Source: Symsagittifera roscoffensis (lineage: Eukaryota; Xenacoelomorpha; Acoela; Convolutidae). Taken from it: DNA of 64,000 nucleotides. Both the position numbers and the translations under genes were made by a program. Below the pieces are notes generated by a model. The model saw only the letters and a program-made list of their open reading frames with translations. It had not been told where the DNA came from and did not search any database. The stretch spans positions 28,043,254 to 28,107,253 of the forward strand of contig NC_087065.1 in the NCBI RefSeq assembly GCF_963678635.1, read 5' to 3'. This document shows positions 1-11,013 of the stretch, one piece after another (position 1 is the first letter of the stretch; each line of letters begins with the position of its first letter).

Positions 1-167
1 GAGTATAAAGAGGTTGATATTGTTGATAAAATAAAAAAAAATTTGTCGAATGCTGGTTGAAATGTACCAAATTTCAACCAATCAACAATAAGATGAGGTT
101 TTCCAGATCTACTTGGTCCAACTAGGGAAATAAAAATTCGTTCTTTGGTAGATATTATTTTATTCAT
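1..167 (-). pseudogene. Polinton-type packaging ATPase, N-terminal fragment
   Basis: The frame opens with ATG at 167 and runs leftward off the window. About 17 residues in it has a P-loop, GPSRSGKP, preceded by the hydrophobic strand IFISLV. This fits the Walker A motif GxxxxGK[S/T] of FtsK/HerA-type genome-packaging ATPases carried by Polinton/Maverick elements. The last Walker residue is Pro instead of Ser/Thr, and a T-run near 45 breaks the frame by one base. Its ATG overlaps the TGA of the next gene (ATGA overlap at 164-167), as in compact virus-like genomes. The link to the polymerase at 5.5 kb supports the assignment. Seen: P-loop, overlap, frameshift. Inferred: ATPase identity, because only about 55 residues are available. 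Confidence 0.6.
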
Positions 168-427
168 AGCTTTGGAGAAGGTAGATTATAACCAACTGGA
201 TTTGATAAGATAGCTACCCAAACTGTTGTTTCTTCACATGTAGTGGATATCATAATTCGAACGATTGCACATACTAGCATCAAAACTATAACAAAAAAAT
301 TGGCACAAAAAACTAAAAGAGATCTATTACATGTACGTCCAAACAATTTCCATGATTTTTGTTCATGAATTGCTTCATCAAAAACAAAATTTCCTAAATT
401 TACGGTCTTGTCACTTTGATCGACCAT
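164..427 (-). CDS. small single-span membrane protein of the Polinton-like element
   Basis: Intact 87-residue ORF. A hydrophilic N-terminus of about 33 residues is followed by a basic stretch and one strong membrane span (roughly residues 34-60, from SLLVFCANFFVIVLML onward). A short Cys-containing tail ends in YNLPSPKL. Its stop codon overlaps the start of the packaging ATPase, so the two were probably expressed together. The tail resembles small hypothetical membrane proteins I associate with Polinton/adintovirus-like elements, but that is recollection and not a search. It is one of the few unbroken ORFs of this element. Function unknown; a virion membrane or assembly role is only a guess. 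Confidence 0.5.
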   Translation of the reverse strand: MVDQSDKTVNLGNFVFDEAIHEQKSWKLFGRTCNRSLLVFCANFFVIVLMLVCAIVRIMISTTCEETTVWVAILSNPVGYNLPSPKL

Positions 428-517
428 CTAATCTCCAAAAAGAAAAAATTGACAATGAAATTTAATCAAAGTTTGAAAATGATAGTACATTAAGATTAAT
501 ATAATTTACAATGTGTG

Positions 518-979
518 TTAAAAACATCGAGTCCATGTTCCGTATGCAAATGCTTTTCTTTCTGCACAGTGAAGAGTTTTTGCATGACGAAATGGGTAGT
601 TGCTACACCTCCAATCATATTCTTCATCTTTGAATATCAAAACTGAACTTTAGGGCAAGCGTAGTCATTCAAATTAATAATCTTTGTCTCCAAAAATTCT
701 GACAGAATCTTACATTTTTCATAACCTTTTGCAAAAAAACCATCCATTTCTGTGGCTTCTAGATTTTTTCAATACTTTTTCAAAATCAGTATTTTTTTCG
801 TAACCACTGCTCCAATTGATTCCGTGAAGATGCTTTGTACACCAAAAAGATTGGGATGTTGGTCTGAATTTTTTCGGAGGAAGAAAGGAACATCCTACAG
901 TTTGTCCATCCTTTTAAACTCCTAACTCTTTCACTATATTGTTTTCAATACATTCAATATCCAAAACAACCAGACTCAT
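518..979 (-). pseudogene. broken ORF with a possible DEDD-exonuclease-like start
   Basis: The reading frame starts MSLVVLDIECIENNIVKELGV. A hydrophobic strand followed by D-x-E resembles motif I of DEDD-type exonucleases. It continues with PPKKF, W-x-TKHLHGINWSSG and later a Cys/His-bearing segment (WRCSNYPFRHAKTLHC) before TAA at 518-520. There is an in-frame TAA after KELGV and a frameshift near 635, so it is a pseudogene of about 154 codons. Strand and spacing match the other leftward genes of the Polinton-like element. Exonuclease identity is inference from one motif; the second and third acidic motifs were not located. Confidence 0.4.
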
Positions 980-1704
980 TCTGTTAACTGTTTTCTCTGG
1001 GTTTTTTTTGGTTATGATGATTAACAATCAAACAATGCATATACTGATGAAGCAATTATTTTAACATATAAAACAGAAATTTAGTCCAGTCACGTGACCA
1101 AGAAAGCATGAATTAGGGAGACTAGATGCAATATAACAATTAATAGGATCTTTTTTTGTAGTAGATTTCACAGATCCAGCAGAGTCATGTAGAATTCCTT
1201 TTTGTATTTGATAAGAAATCTTGCTTAATAATCTCAAAAATTCTTAGAATTTCATTCAATTTCTGTACGTACAATTTCTAGAGTGCATTCGTCAATAATG
1301 ATACAAGATTTTTTAGTTTATCATATTTGTCTCTTTGTAGTTGTAAAGATTGATTATTCTTCCATTGATTTCCTTTCCTACGATGTTTACAAGTTCTGTT
1401 TTTATGGTATCAGATCGGTATCCCATGTGAATTTTTCTTCTACCATTATGCGAGATATTTGTGAGTCTACGTCCAAATTCTGCAAGTTTGGTAAGTTTTG
1501 GGATTCTATAATTGTTAGTGACATTTTTTTGGGACTTTTCTTCGAGAACAATTCGAAAAAGTCTCAGCTTATTGTGAAGTTTCAAGATTAAATTTCTTGA
1601 AAAACCAATATTCCAACTCGAACTGTTCAACACCAATACTAAATGAAAAATGATTTTGAGGATAAATGGTTAAATTACAAGACAAAAAACATAAATAACA
1701 CAAT
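980..1704 (-). other. unidentified leftward coding relic
   Basis: A leftward open frame from about 1636 to 1313 (about 108 codons, no convincing Met start) encodes a basic, Asn/Lys-rich segment, for example RIPKLTKLAEFGRRLTNISH. After a stop, a different frame at about 1250-1310 reads SCIIIDECTLEIV, which superficially resembles a Walker-B-like strand. This may be one decayed gene of the Polinton-like element lying between the exonuclease-like and the small C-terminal ORF relics. I do not recognise the family, and it could be chance open sequence. Confidence 0.25.
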
Positions 1705-2180
1705 TTATTGTGCATTACAGTTCTCAACAAAAATAAAGTCTCCAAAAATTTGGGACAGTTCTTTGAATTCGTTCAAAGTATAGTTGACATTTGCAAATTA
1801 TTTCATTGCTTCATTCTCTTTTGCGGTGAATAGTCGAATCTGAAGGTAGGGAGGTGTGTTAACATTGCACTTCTTGATCGTGACAGAAACTTGTCTTCTA
1901 TTGTAAGTTGCTATGTCATACACTTTGTTGCAGTTAGCAAGCTCCTGATCCATAGTTGACTCCTTTTCAGAAGTGAGTTACAATATAGAAACGAGTCCAA
2001 GGTTTTCAGCATCGTGAAAAACAGTATTTATAATTGCCGAGATTGCTTCTCCTTTTTTTCACCAAGATAGAATTGCTATCCTTTTTCGAGTTGTCCCAAC
2101 TCATTTTTCTTGAATAGTTGAAAGCAGGTTTCAAAATAAATGTTCCACTTGTAGTTCCCCTAATAAATGATTGAACTAGT
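1705..2180 (-). pseudogene. broken small ORF, possibly PC4-like
   Basis: The best part is an 82-codon frame from ATG at 1953 to TAA at 1705-1707 with one internal stop (EAMK then TAA). Its core, RRQVSVTIKKCN then PYLQIRLF and NYTLNEFKELSQ, has the alternating beta-strand and amphipathic-helix look of a p15/PC4 ssDNA-binding domain. The same frame is open upstream with one stop (EKKGEAISAIINTVFHDAEN), so the original gene was longer and began near 2180. It reads leftward like the rest of the element's left arm. The PC4 assignment is tentative. Confidence 0.3.
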
Positions 2181-3150
2181 GTTTTTTCTTGAGTACATTT
2201 TTCAAAAGGAGAACAGATTGATCAGATGAAGAGAAATGAGAGAAATGATTTTGAGATTAAATGAAAATGGAAGTAAACAATATGAGTCATTTAATTAACC
2301 ATAAAAAAATATATAACTATGATTGGAGTTTTTGAGTGAAATTTCTAAATATGGAATTGTGTAGGTGTTAGTATTCCTATATAAATTCACAATTCTCAGC
2401 AAAATCATTGTTCCAGATGGCTAGAGCTCTGTGTCATGCTCTTCCCAGCTTTTATTCAGATTATTGTCAAAAATCGCTATTTATTTCCGTTTCCAGTGAT
2501 TTTTACGAACAGTATATAGTAACCAATAATTTTTATGTCTCTAACCACAATTTTTACTGTTCTTTGGAAAATTGTAAGTTCCACATGCTTCTCTCTGGTT
2601 CATCTTTCGATCAAATTTTTTAACGACTGGGTAATTTTCTTTTTACATACCAAATTATCGATTGTCTTTACACAGTGTACAAATACAGATTTTATTCGAA
2701 TGCTATTTCATCAACTGGCGAAGTTTTCAATCAACTTGACTGCGCTGTTCATCACAATATGAAATGGAAAGGAGCAGAAAAAATGCCAAGGGTTGCAAAG
2801 AAAAAACTGTTACGCAAAAAATTCAAATGTCACTATTTATATTCTAACCAGATCTAGCTTCCACACAAACTATTGGTTCAGCTTTTCGTTCAAGAGTTCG
2901 TAAAGGACAAAACTCGAAATATGAACTTGATTTGTTAAAAGTAATTGACTGTTTTATTGATGGTCATGGATTTGTAAATAGTGATCATGTCAATTTTTCA
3001 TTAAACAACTTTTGATAATCCATCTATTTTCTCTCATATGTTTACGAAATTACCAAAAATTACCGAAAAAAAACTCACCATGTCAAAAAAATTACAAAAT
3101 TTTTTCAAACATGTAAGAAAAATGTAATAATTGTTTTGATTTTCAAGAAA
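2181..3150. other. no supported gene
   Basis: Only short rightward open frames are present (about 2408-2860 and an open 40-codon stretch at about 2870-3017). None has a recognisable domain, a good start context or a partner. Nothing else stands out. Confidence 0.4.
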
Positions 3151-3500
3151 TTGCAAAAAAAACGTTTCAATTTTTTTAACAAGTTGTAAAAAGTGTTCCA
3201 TTTTTCTTGACAAATTGCGAAAAGTGTTTCAATTTTTTTGGCAAGATGCAAAAAGTGTTTCACTTTTTTCCTACAAATGCGAAAAGTGTTTAAATTTTTT
3301 TGACAAAATGCGAAAAGTATTTCAATTTTTTATTGACAAGACTCGAAAAGTGTTTCACTTTTTTTTACAAGATGCGAAAAGTGTTTCACTTTTTTCGATA
3401 AAATGCGAAAAGTGTTTCACTTTTTTTGATAAAATGCGAAAAGTGTTTCAAATTTTTCTACAAAGTGCTAAAGTGTGTGAACTTTTTGACAAAATGCAAA
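3151..3500. repeat. about 30-bp tandem minisatellite
   Basis: Roughly ten imperfect head-to-tail copies of a unit reading approximately GCGAAAAGTGTTTCACTTTT plus a T-run and an A/C-rich spacer such as GACAAAAT. The open frame across it (3215-3508) only reflects a unit length close to a multiple of three. It lies between two leftward ORF relics of the Polinton-like element. Confidence 0.85.
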
Positions 3501-3734
3501 AACCATGAGGTAACTTTTTACTTGTGTACAATTTTTCTAGTGTTTTTCCGAAAATGTGTGCAAAAATTATTCGAGTTTCCTAGCATAGTTCGGAGGAGTA
3601 AATTAAGTTCTAATTATTTTTCAATGGTTTTCCCTGAATCTCTCATCTATTCTCATAAATAAAATGAAATTGAAGAAATTAATTAATTACAGAAAACGAA
3701 GTCAATACCAAACAACAATTATTTACAAAAACAT

Positions 3735-4690
3735 TTACTCAAAGAGCTGTCGAGCAGCAGAAGAGTTCTTGAGGTTCTCTATAGAACGCAGAGCTGGATG
3801 AGGTTCCATTGCTGGTGGTTTTTGTGGAGGAGTGTTTTGAGGTGTCATTGCTACTGAGAAGCACTCATCTTCATCTATTGTGATGGGGTTTTCGACTAAT
3901 CCTGCTTCCTTCCACGGAAAGAGCAAGTCTTCAACCGGTTGAGCTACAAATCTTGAGTCGGGAAACTCGGCGTAGTTTATTCCCACATGATCAGAAATTT
4001 CCTCCATCATTTGCATTGTTCCAAAATGGTTCTCTGTGATGGGAACTTGGAACATTTGATGTTCAGTGAAATCTTTTCGCATCACTTCCACCATGTGCCA
4101 GACTTAGATTAGGATGTCCATTCATGCCAGAAAAACTCCAGAGACTGTTTCTTGCACTTGAATTTGTACTAGATCAGGCGAAAGACCTACAGAGTACATT
4201 AGGTTGCTGTTTTTCGCTGAGAAGATCATTTTGAGCAATAAATTGAGTAAGAGAGTAAAAACTAGAAAGAGCTGAGAGAGGCGGTAGCTGACGGAAGATA
4301 AGTTGAAATTAAGCTATTTAGAGCTGAGAGAGGAGGTAGTTGAAGGTAGTTAAGTTGAAAATAAAATGATTTTTACTTTTTTACTTACGAGTTACAGGTA
4401 CCTTCAACTCGAATGTGTGGGTTTGACCAATCAGAATTGACTCACCTTATTTGGATTGTAGTCGTGTCCAACCAGATTTCTGCTTCTTTTTATGGCAATC
4501 TTGGATAAAATTCATTTCCAATCGGATACAAAGCTCCATTTTCGGGTATGATCTTGTTCGCTTGTATTATCTTGTATACTTCATTTTTGATCTTGTTGTC
4601 GTATCCAATCAGAGAAATTTTTAAGGACCTAAATCTTCCAAATAAATAAAAATTTACACAAAAACAATTGCAAAAATAAATGACCAAAAG
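3735..4690 (-). pseudogene. two-exon ORF relic, left arm of the Polinton-like element
   Basis: The downstream part, 4094-3735, is an intact 119-codon frame. It starts MVEVMRKDF, is acidic in the middle, Pro-rich near the C-terminus, and ends in AARQLFE. The frame extends upstream to about 4206 through two in-frame stops (MYSVGLSPDLVQIQVQETVS). A further open segment at 4690-4446 (YKIIQANKIIPENGALYPIG, one stop) ends at a consensus 5' splice site, AAG/GTGAGT, whose G starts at 4445. Joining it to an AG at 4207 keeps phase, so a two-exon gene is possible. Family not recognised. It is transcribed away from the polymerase, so the space between may be a divergent promoter. Confidence 0.35.
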
Positions 4691-5541
4691 TTGTTTGCAG
4701 TAAAAATAAGAAATTTTGCTGATATAAGTAACAAAAGAAAGAAAATTGATAAAAGCAACATCTCTGCAATTTTTTTCATCAAGTTAGTTGAAATTTTTGT
4801 TTGTAATCAGGGAGAAATTGCTGATTTTAGAGTAGATAACCAAGTTCTTTGATTTTTATGTAACTTTGGGAGGATAACTCAAATTTGACGAATTTTTCAA
4901 AGCAAACCTCTGGAAATCTGATTCTAAACCGAATCAAGCAGGATTTTGAACTATGAAAAACCTTAAAGAAAAGAAGGAATAAAGAACTTTGCTGGGGAGT
5001 TTTTACAAAATTTGGGTATTTGGTAGGGGATAAAAAGAGTCTTTGATATATTATCGCTTTGATACACAAGTTTAAAGCTTTGATACACAATATGTGGATC
5101 AAAAGTAAACTCTTTGATTGAGTAAGTTTCTCTGAAGAGACCTTTACTTAGTCGAGTAACTCTAGTTGGTACAATAAAGACGTCTAAAATGGTTGAGGTT
5201 TTTTAAAAATAATAAACAGTTCACTTTTTTAAAAAAAAAGCTGGATTTTGATTGGTTGATTTCCAACAAACAGTGTTTCTAAAAGAATACTCAATTCTGA
5301 TTGGTTGATTTTCTCTAAGTAATAGGAAACAAAACTCATTTCATTTTGATTTTCTTTTACATTTAAAGTAATCGCTCTTTACTTTGTACAACTACTTGAA
5401 AATGTTTTCAAATATTTTTATCAATTCAAAGTGAGTATAAAAATTTTAATAAATTTTTTGGGACATTTTAAATCTCCCACTTTGATATGTACAAAGTACT
5501 ATTTGCTTTATATTAATACTTAATAAGTCTCCCATTTTTAG
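4691..5541. promoter_or_regulatory. intergenic region between divergent Polinton-like genes
   Basis: No convincing gene. It lies between leftward ORFs and the rightward polymerase. It contains two direct copies of a GATTGGTTGATTT-like sequence (about 5248 and 5298). The copy at 5291-5304 (TCAATTCTGATTGG) is an exact inverted repeat of 4427-4440. ATTGG/CCAAT boxes on both strands would suit a bidirectional promoter, but that role is inference. Confidence 0.3.
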
Positions 5542-8500
5542 ATGCCGTCGCTGAATAGAAACGAGAAAGTGCAGTGTGTGGATTGTGGAAACATGTATGT
5601 TTGTCAAAATGCAGCTCGATAAGAGGAAAAATTGCGTGCGAGGAGCTATTTCTTGTTCCGAATGTAGGTATTTTACTTACAATCAACGAGAAATGAGTTA
5701 TCACGTGGCCAAAAAGCATGCTCCATCATTATCCAAGCAATCAATGGTTTGTTCGTCTTGCGAGCAGGAGTTTCCGAGTTAATACTCTCTCCAACAACAT
5801 CGGAGAAAAAAACATGGGGTAAAACAACGGAAGCCAAGTGATACGATTGCAGATTTGAACAAGATTGTGGACGAGGAAGGGGAAGATGGAGAGAAACTCA
5901 AAGAGGAGTTGAGTGCTTGTCAGCATTTCCTGGTGGTTACTGAGATGGAGAATGGGAAGCATATGGTATTTAACTTTCAAATATCAAAGTTAGATACCAA
6001 GATTATCAACGAGAAGCTTGAAGAAGTTTTGAACAAGCTGGATTCCGCTGCAAAAACCAATCTTGCTCTTAGATTTGTTCTTCGTAATGTCGAAACGGGA
6101 GAATATCGGTATTATTATGCACATGAAAACAATACTTTGTTCGAAAAATTGCATTTACTGTGTAGAAAGCGGTTTTGATTACAATCCAGGGAAAAGTTGA
6201 AAAGTTTGATATTGTGGAGCAATCCACCCAAGAACGTCAAAACACAAAGTGGAGGTTCAAGTTGATCACAAATGTCACTATTTTTGCTGCACTACTGAAA
6301 AACATCCCAATGGGATGTCCAGACACTGTCTTGCCTGAACCTTCACTGAAAACCATTCAGTAAGCTGTCTTTTATCGGACAAAGATAAACAACCATACAA
6401 AGATCATCTTTTTCTTTTCCGTGCATCAACAATGTGTTTCCATGGCCATAGTAACCTTGATGTTCATACATCTCAGCTGTTTACAGAGTTTATATCCAAA
6501 TCTGGATACAATCCGAAGAGTTTTCGTGGAGTGTCAATCAATGATTTACCTCTTGTAGAGGAAATAGTTGAACGAAACATATTCATTTACAATTTTGACA
6601 TTCAAGAAGGAGAATATGTTGGGGAAACGGCGAAGCGAAGTAAGGGAAAATTCGAAAAAACCTTGAACTTACTTAGATTCAACAACCATATCATTCACAC
6701 GAAAGATATTGATTCATTCTTCAAGTGTTTTCGATGTCCTAGCTGTGACTGTCTCTTCAACAGCTCAGACAACTTCAACAGACATCTTCTGACGTGTAAA
6801 GATATAGTGCGACATACCCACTACGGGAAACAATATTCGAGAAATTGGATGGCTTCAACATTCCCTTCACTGAAGATCAGAAATTGTTTAGTAATTTTGC
6901 AGTTTTTGACTTCGAATCGATTCGTGTTCCCACAGAAGAATTGAAAAAAAACCGAAACAACTACTTGGATTGGAAAACATGTTCCTACTTACGTCTCAAT
7001 ATCTTCAAATCTGCAAGATGCTCCAATTTTCTTGTGTAAAAAAGACTCGGAACTTTTAATAATTGCTTTTGTTACCAGCTTGGAACTTCTGGCTGAAAAA
7101 AGTCAACTACAAATGAGAACCAAGTTTCAAGAAATCGAAATTACTGTCCTTGATTGAGTCAAAACGATCTTTGATAAACTTAATGCTAGAATTTTAACTA
7201 AGAGACTAGAAGTCTTCGATTATGAAGATGAATGTGTTGAGGATGGCGACGAAGATGACATGTCGACACAATTCTTAAGAATTCAAAAAAATCAGCTGAT
7301 CGACTTGAAACAGCATTTAGAGCGCGATGTTATTATCTTACCGGTGTTCGGCTTCAATAGCAGCAGATACGATCTGAACCTTATCAAACCTTATTTGATT
7401 CCATACCTTATATGTGATAAAGAAATCGAACCAACAGTCATTAAAAAAGCAAATGATTTCATATCATTTAAATTTGGAGATGCTCAGTTTTTGGACATAA
7501 TGAAATTTCTTGGAGGGGCAACAACATTGGATTAGTTTCTGAAAGCCTATAAAGCTAGTGAAACTAAAGGTTTTTTCCCTTACGAATGGTTTGACAGTCC
7601 AGACAAGCTTGACTGTACGGAACTGCCTCCTTATGAAGCCTTTTTGAGCAAACTGAGAAATCACAACCCTCTCGAGAAAGATTTCAACGATTACCAAAAA
7701 CTAGTTGATGGAGGACTTGATCAATAAATTGCGCTGAAAAAGTTGCATATTCAATCAGTTCCACCAACAGGTTTTAAAAATTACTCTTATTTGAAAAACA
7801 TCTGGGAACGACACAGCATGATTACTTTCAAAGATTTCTTACGATGGTACAACAACAAACCTGTTGTTCCTACTCTTGAAGATACGCAAAAAATGATAGA
7901 GTTTTACCATGATAAGGGAATTGACATGCTGAAACTGGGATGCACGCTTTCAAATCTTGCAAATATCTGCTTACGCAAGTCGACAAATAACAAATTTTAC
8001 CCGTTCTTTGAATGAGATAAGGATTTATGTGAGAAAATTAGAGAAGCCATAACTGGTGGCCCATCAATAGTTTTTAAGCGATAAGCTGTTGTCGATCAAA
8101 TTTATATTCGTAACTCGTCAAATATTTGTAAGACAATAGTTGGAATTGACTATCATTTCTGCTCATGCCAAGAAACCCGTCCATCGTTGTCAGAACAAGA
8201 TATTGAAAGGGGAAATAAGAAGCGAGAAATGGATGAGTTGAGACGAGAGTACATGAAAGAAAGAGGTTACAAAATTCAGGAAATGTGGGAGTGTGAGTGG
8301 TGGGAGCTTTTCAAAACAGATTCTTCAGTCAAAAATCATGTCAAGACAAAATTTCTCTACAAAAGATTTCTGTAGAAAAGAAAAATTAAGAACAGATCTC
8401 TTTTTGGTAATGTGCAATACGATTTATCAATTCCCGACGAGTTGAAGCCTACATTTTCAAATTTTCCTCCAATATTCAAAAATATTGACGTCTGCCGAAA

Positions 8501-9578
8501 CAATATTGGAGATTACATGAAAAACTATGCCGAAGAAAACGATTTGATGAAAAACCCACAACGAATGTTGATTTCCAGTTTTAAATTAGAAAATGGTACA
8601 ATCATCACACCTCTTCTTAATTTCTATCTAAGTCTTGGACTTCAATGTACAAAAATTTATCGGTTTGTTGAGTACATACCTAGGAATTGTCTCAACAACT
8701 TTGTTCAATCTCGACGAGAAGGAGACGAGAGTCTACATTCTGGAGTTGTTGCTGAGCCGATGAAGCTTCTCGGTAACAGCTCGTACGGTTATCAAATTAA
8801 GGACAGATCCAGACACACGATAACCAAGTATCTCGGCGATGAGAAGACACACAAAGCGATAAATGAGAAGTTTTTCAAGCGATTGAATGTTGTGAAAAAA
8901 GACTTATATGAAGTAGAATTATTGAAGTCAACAATTGAACATAGAGAACCAATTATTGTAGGTTTTTTCATTCAACAATACGCCAAACTTAGAATGTTGG
9001 AGTTATACTATAATTTCTTCCACTAGTATTGCGATGAGAATAAATTCGAGGAGTTGGAGTTGGATACAGATTCTTTGTATCTAGCATTAGCAGAAGATAA
9101 CCTGGACGATTGTGTATTACCTGAATAGAAAGCTCAGTGGACACTAATTCGTCGAAATGATTGTAGAGACGACTTTATAGCTGATGCAGATTAGCATTTT
9201 TTTCCAAGTACATGCTGCGCTGTTCACAAAAACCATGACAAACGAGAACCTGGATTATTCAAAGAAGAATTTCTCTGCACTGAAATGTTGTGCCTGTGCA
9301 GCAAGACGTATTGCTGCTATGAGAGTAAGAGCGACAAATTTAAATTTAGCAGCAAAGGACTCAACAAAAGAACGCTAGAAGACACTGGGGATGGACCAAT
9401 GTCTTAATACAGACGATTTCTTGACGAAGCTATAAGCTTGAAGTCAACCAATCGCGGATTCAAATCCTCCAATCATTTAGTTGGAACATATGAACAAACT
9501 AAAAAAGGACTCAGTTACTTTTACCCGAAAAGGGAGGTACTTGATGATGGAGTACATACTAAGACATTGAATTTGTAA
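5542..9578 (+). pseudogene. Polinton/Maverick family-B DNA polymerase (protein-primed type), decayed
   Basis: The frame begins at ATG 5542 with CxxC and C2H2-finger-like segments (CSECRYFTYNQREMSYHVAKKH at 5661-5726, then CSSCEQEF). Exonuclease motif I is FDFES (D at 6908, E at 6914). A second zinc pattern, CPSCDCLF...HLLTC, lies at about 6735-6800. Exonuclease motif II is NSSRYD (7356-7373). Polymerase motif B is KLLGNSSYGYQ (about 8763-8795) and motif C is DTDS (9063-9074). The final frame ends KTLNL-stop at 9578. Motif A is missing: the frame jumps from KTIVGID (8150) directly to FCSCQE. Many stops (7156, 7533, 7724, 8013, 8080, 8373, 9024) and several frameshifts make it non-functional. 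Homology to DNA_pol_B_2-type Polinton polymerases is from recognised motifs. Confidence 0.88.
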
Positions 9579-11013
9579 ATTTAACCTATAAACTGTAGTA
9601 AAACTTCATACGATACAATGAAATATATGTTCTTTAACTTTTCAACTGTAATATAACAATTTACAGTAATTTATTTTTTTTTCTGAAAACTTTATTTCTT
9701 TTTTGAAGCTTTAGTAAGGTTTCAGCATAGCTTCAACCACTTTCAATTTAAACTCAAATGGTTTAAAACGAAAAAAATATCATATCTTAATACAATGAAA
9801 AAATCTATAACCTATCGGATTGGTGTAGAGAATCTTAAAACATGGTTCTCATACCAAAATTTTGTAAGACAAGATAGCCCTTCTATATCACAAATCGTTG
9901 AAGTTAGCTAAGAAACGCAAGTATCGGCAAAATTGAGCTCAAAAAATTCGGGCGCCAAAAGTTTTTCTGAAACTTACCATCTGAAACCTTACCATCATAA
10001 TACAGAGGAAACCTATTCCCTATCTTAATACATTGGGAAATCTATTCCCTATCTTATTACATAGCTTGCAGACCGGATGCTCTTTTACCTATCTTAATAC
10101 ATGGGGGTCTGCAACCCCCCCCCCTCCCTGATCGCCTCACACATATACTACTATTTTATTTACAACTTTTTAGATCACGAAAATCCATTATAATCAAATT
10201 GTTTTCATTTTTTTTAAGTGCGGGGTGCAACCACTATCAGATACATTTCAGACTAGCCAAAATTTTTGCAGATTTAATTATAAAAAGAAAAATTTGATTA
10301 TAGGTGCTGTTGTTTTGATTGACTGAAAAATGGAGAAATTCTTCCTTGAGTAATTCTGTATGGCTATTAATGGGTAAAAACTTAGGCACAAATAACATAA
10401 AATTAATTGAAGTAAATCCAGGGGAGGATTTAATGGGGGTAGGGGGCGGACGCTTCTTCTCAGGACGTTCCCCCTTTGTACTATTTTGAAATATCTATTT
10501 TTGGTGACCGACCCTAAAAGTTTTCTAAAGGCGCCTTTGGCGCCAATATATATTATTTCTAAGGTGGAAGCGCACGCCCAAAAAACCGGATTTTTTGATC
10601 AACGTATTCCAAAAAGTGCCTGAAAGCGCCTTTTTTGACCTGTTTTTTTTCGAAATTTTAAGTTTTGCCTGCGTGTGAGAAAAACACGTTCAAAAATTCT
10701 AATTTAGTTTGTTTAAATGTTGGTTGAAAGCAGCTGCGTATTTGCTAGAAAAATACTTGTGAACGGACTTGTAGGTCCAATGGTGCTCTCCCTGGCAGTA
10801 AAACTTTTAGTGAGGTTAGTAAACCTTTTTATACAAATAACCACAAAGGAAACGCCGGAAAACCCTTGTGATTATTATTAGAGACGTTTCGTGTGCTATA
10901 AATTTTGCGTTACTTAACCTCCTCTTCTCATTTACTGAGTAAAGAATCATGTTCTAACATTCCAAAATAGATTGGCGTTTCACCAAAAACAGCTTCTGAT
11001 ACGGTCATTTCTT
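8153..11013 (+). repeat. tandem segmental duplication, copy 1
   Basis: This block matches 11177-14037 at a constant offset of 3024 bp. It contains the 3' half of the polymerase pseudogene and about 1.4 kb of non-coding flank. Coding parts are almost identical between copies; the flank shows scattered substitutions and C-tract length changes. The left edge sits at a shared ACTATC where the polymerase frame is deleted. The right edge sits at GGTCATTTCTT, after which the copies diverge. Confidence 0.93.
9579..11012. repeat. Polinton 3' flank with short internal repeats (also 12603-14036)
   Basis: Non-coding. At about 9985-10110 it holds three to four imperfect copies of a roughly 30-bp unit centred on CCCTATCTTAATACAT, followed by a C-tract (CAACCCCCCCCCC). 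At about 10532 the perfect stem GGCGCC-TTT-GGCGCC forms a compact hairpin. Both features recur in copy 2 (about 13009-13150 and 13556). Subterminal short repeats are plausible for an element end, but no matching terminal inverted repeat was found on the left. Confidence 0.55.

Noticed and set aside
2408-2857. Rightward small ORF cluster as a host gene
   Set aside because: Short overlapping frames without a start context, splice sites or recognised domain.
3151-3500. CRISPR-like array
   Set aside because: The units are contiguous and degenerate, with no unique spacers, in a eukaryotic context; it is a minisatellite.
9184-9378. 64-codon ORF, repeated at 12208-12402
   Set aside because: It is the polymerase C-terminus read in the wrong frame; the correct frame gives a Cys-rich segment with CLCSKTYCCYESKSDKFKF.
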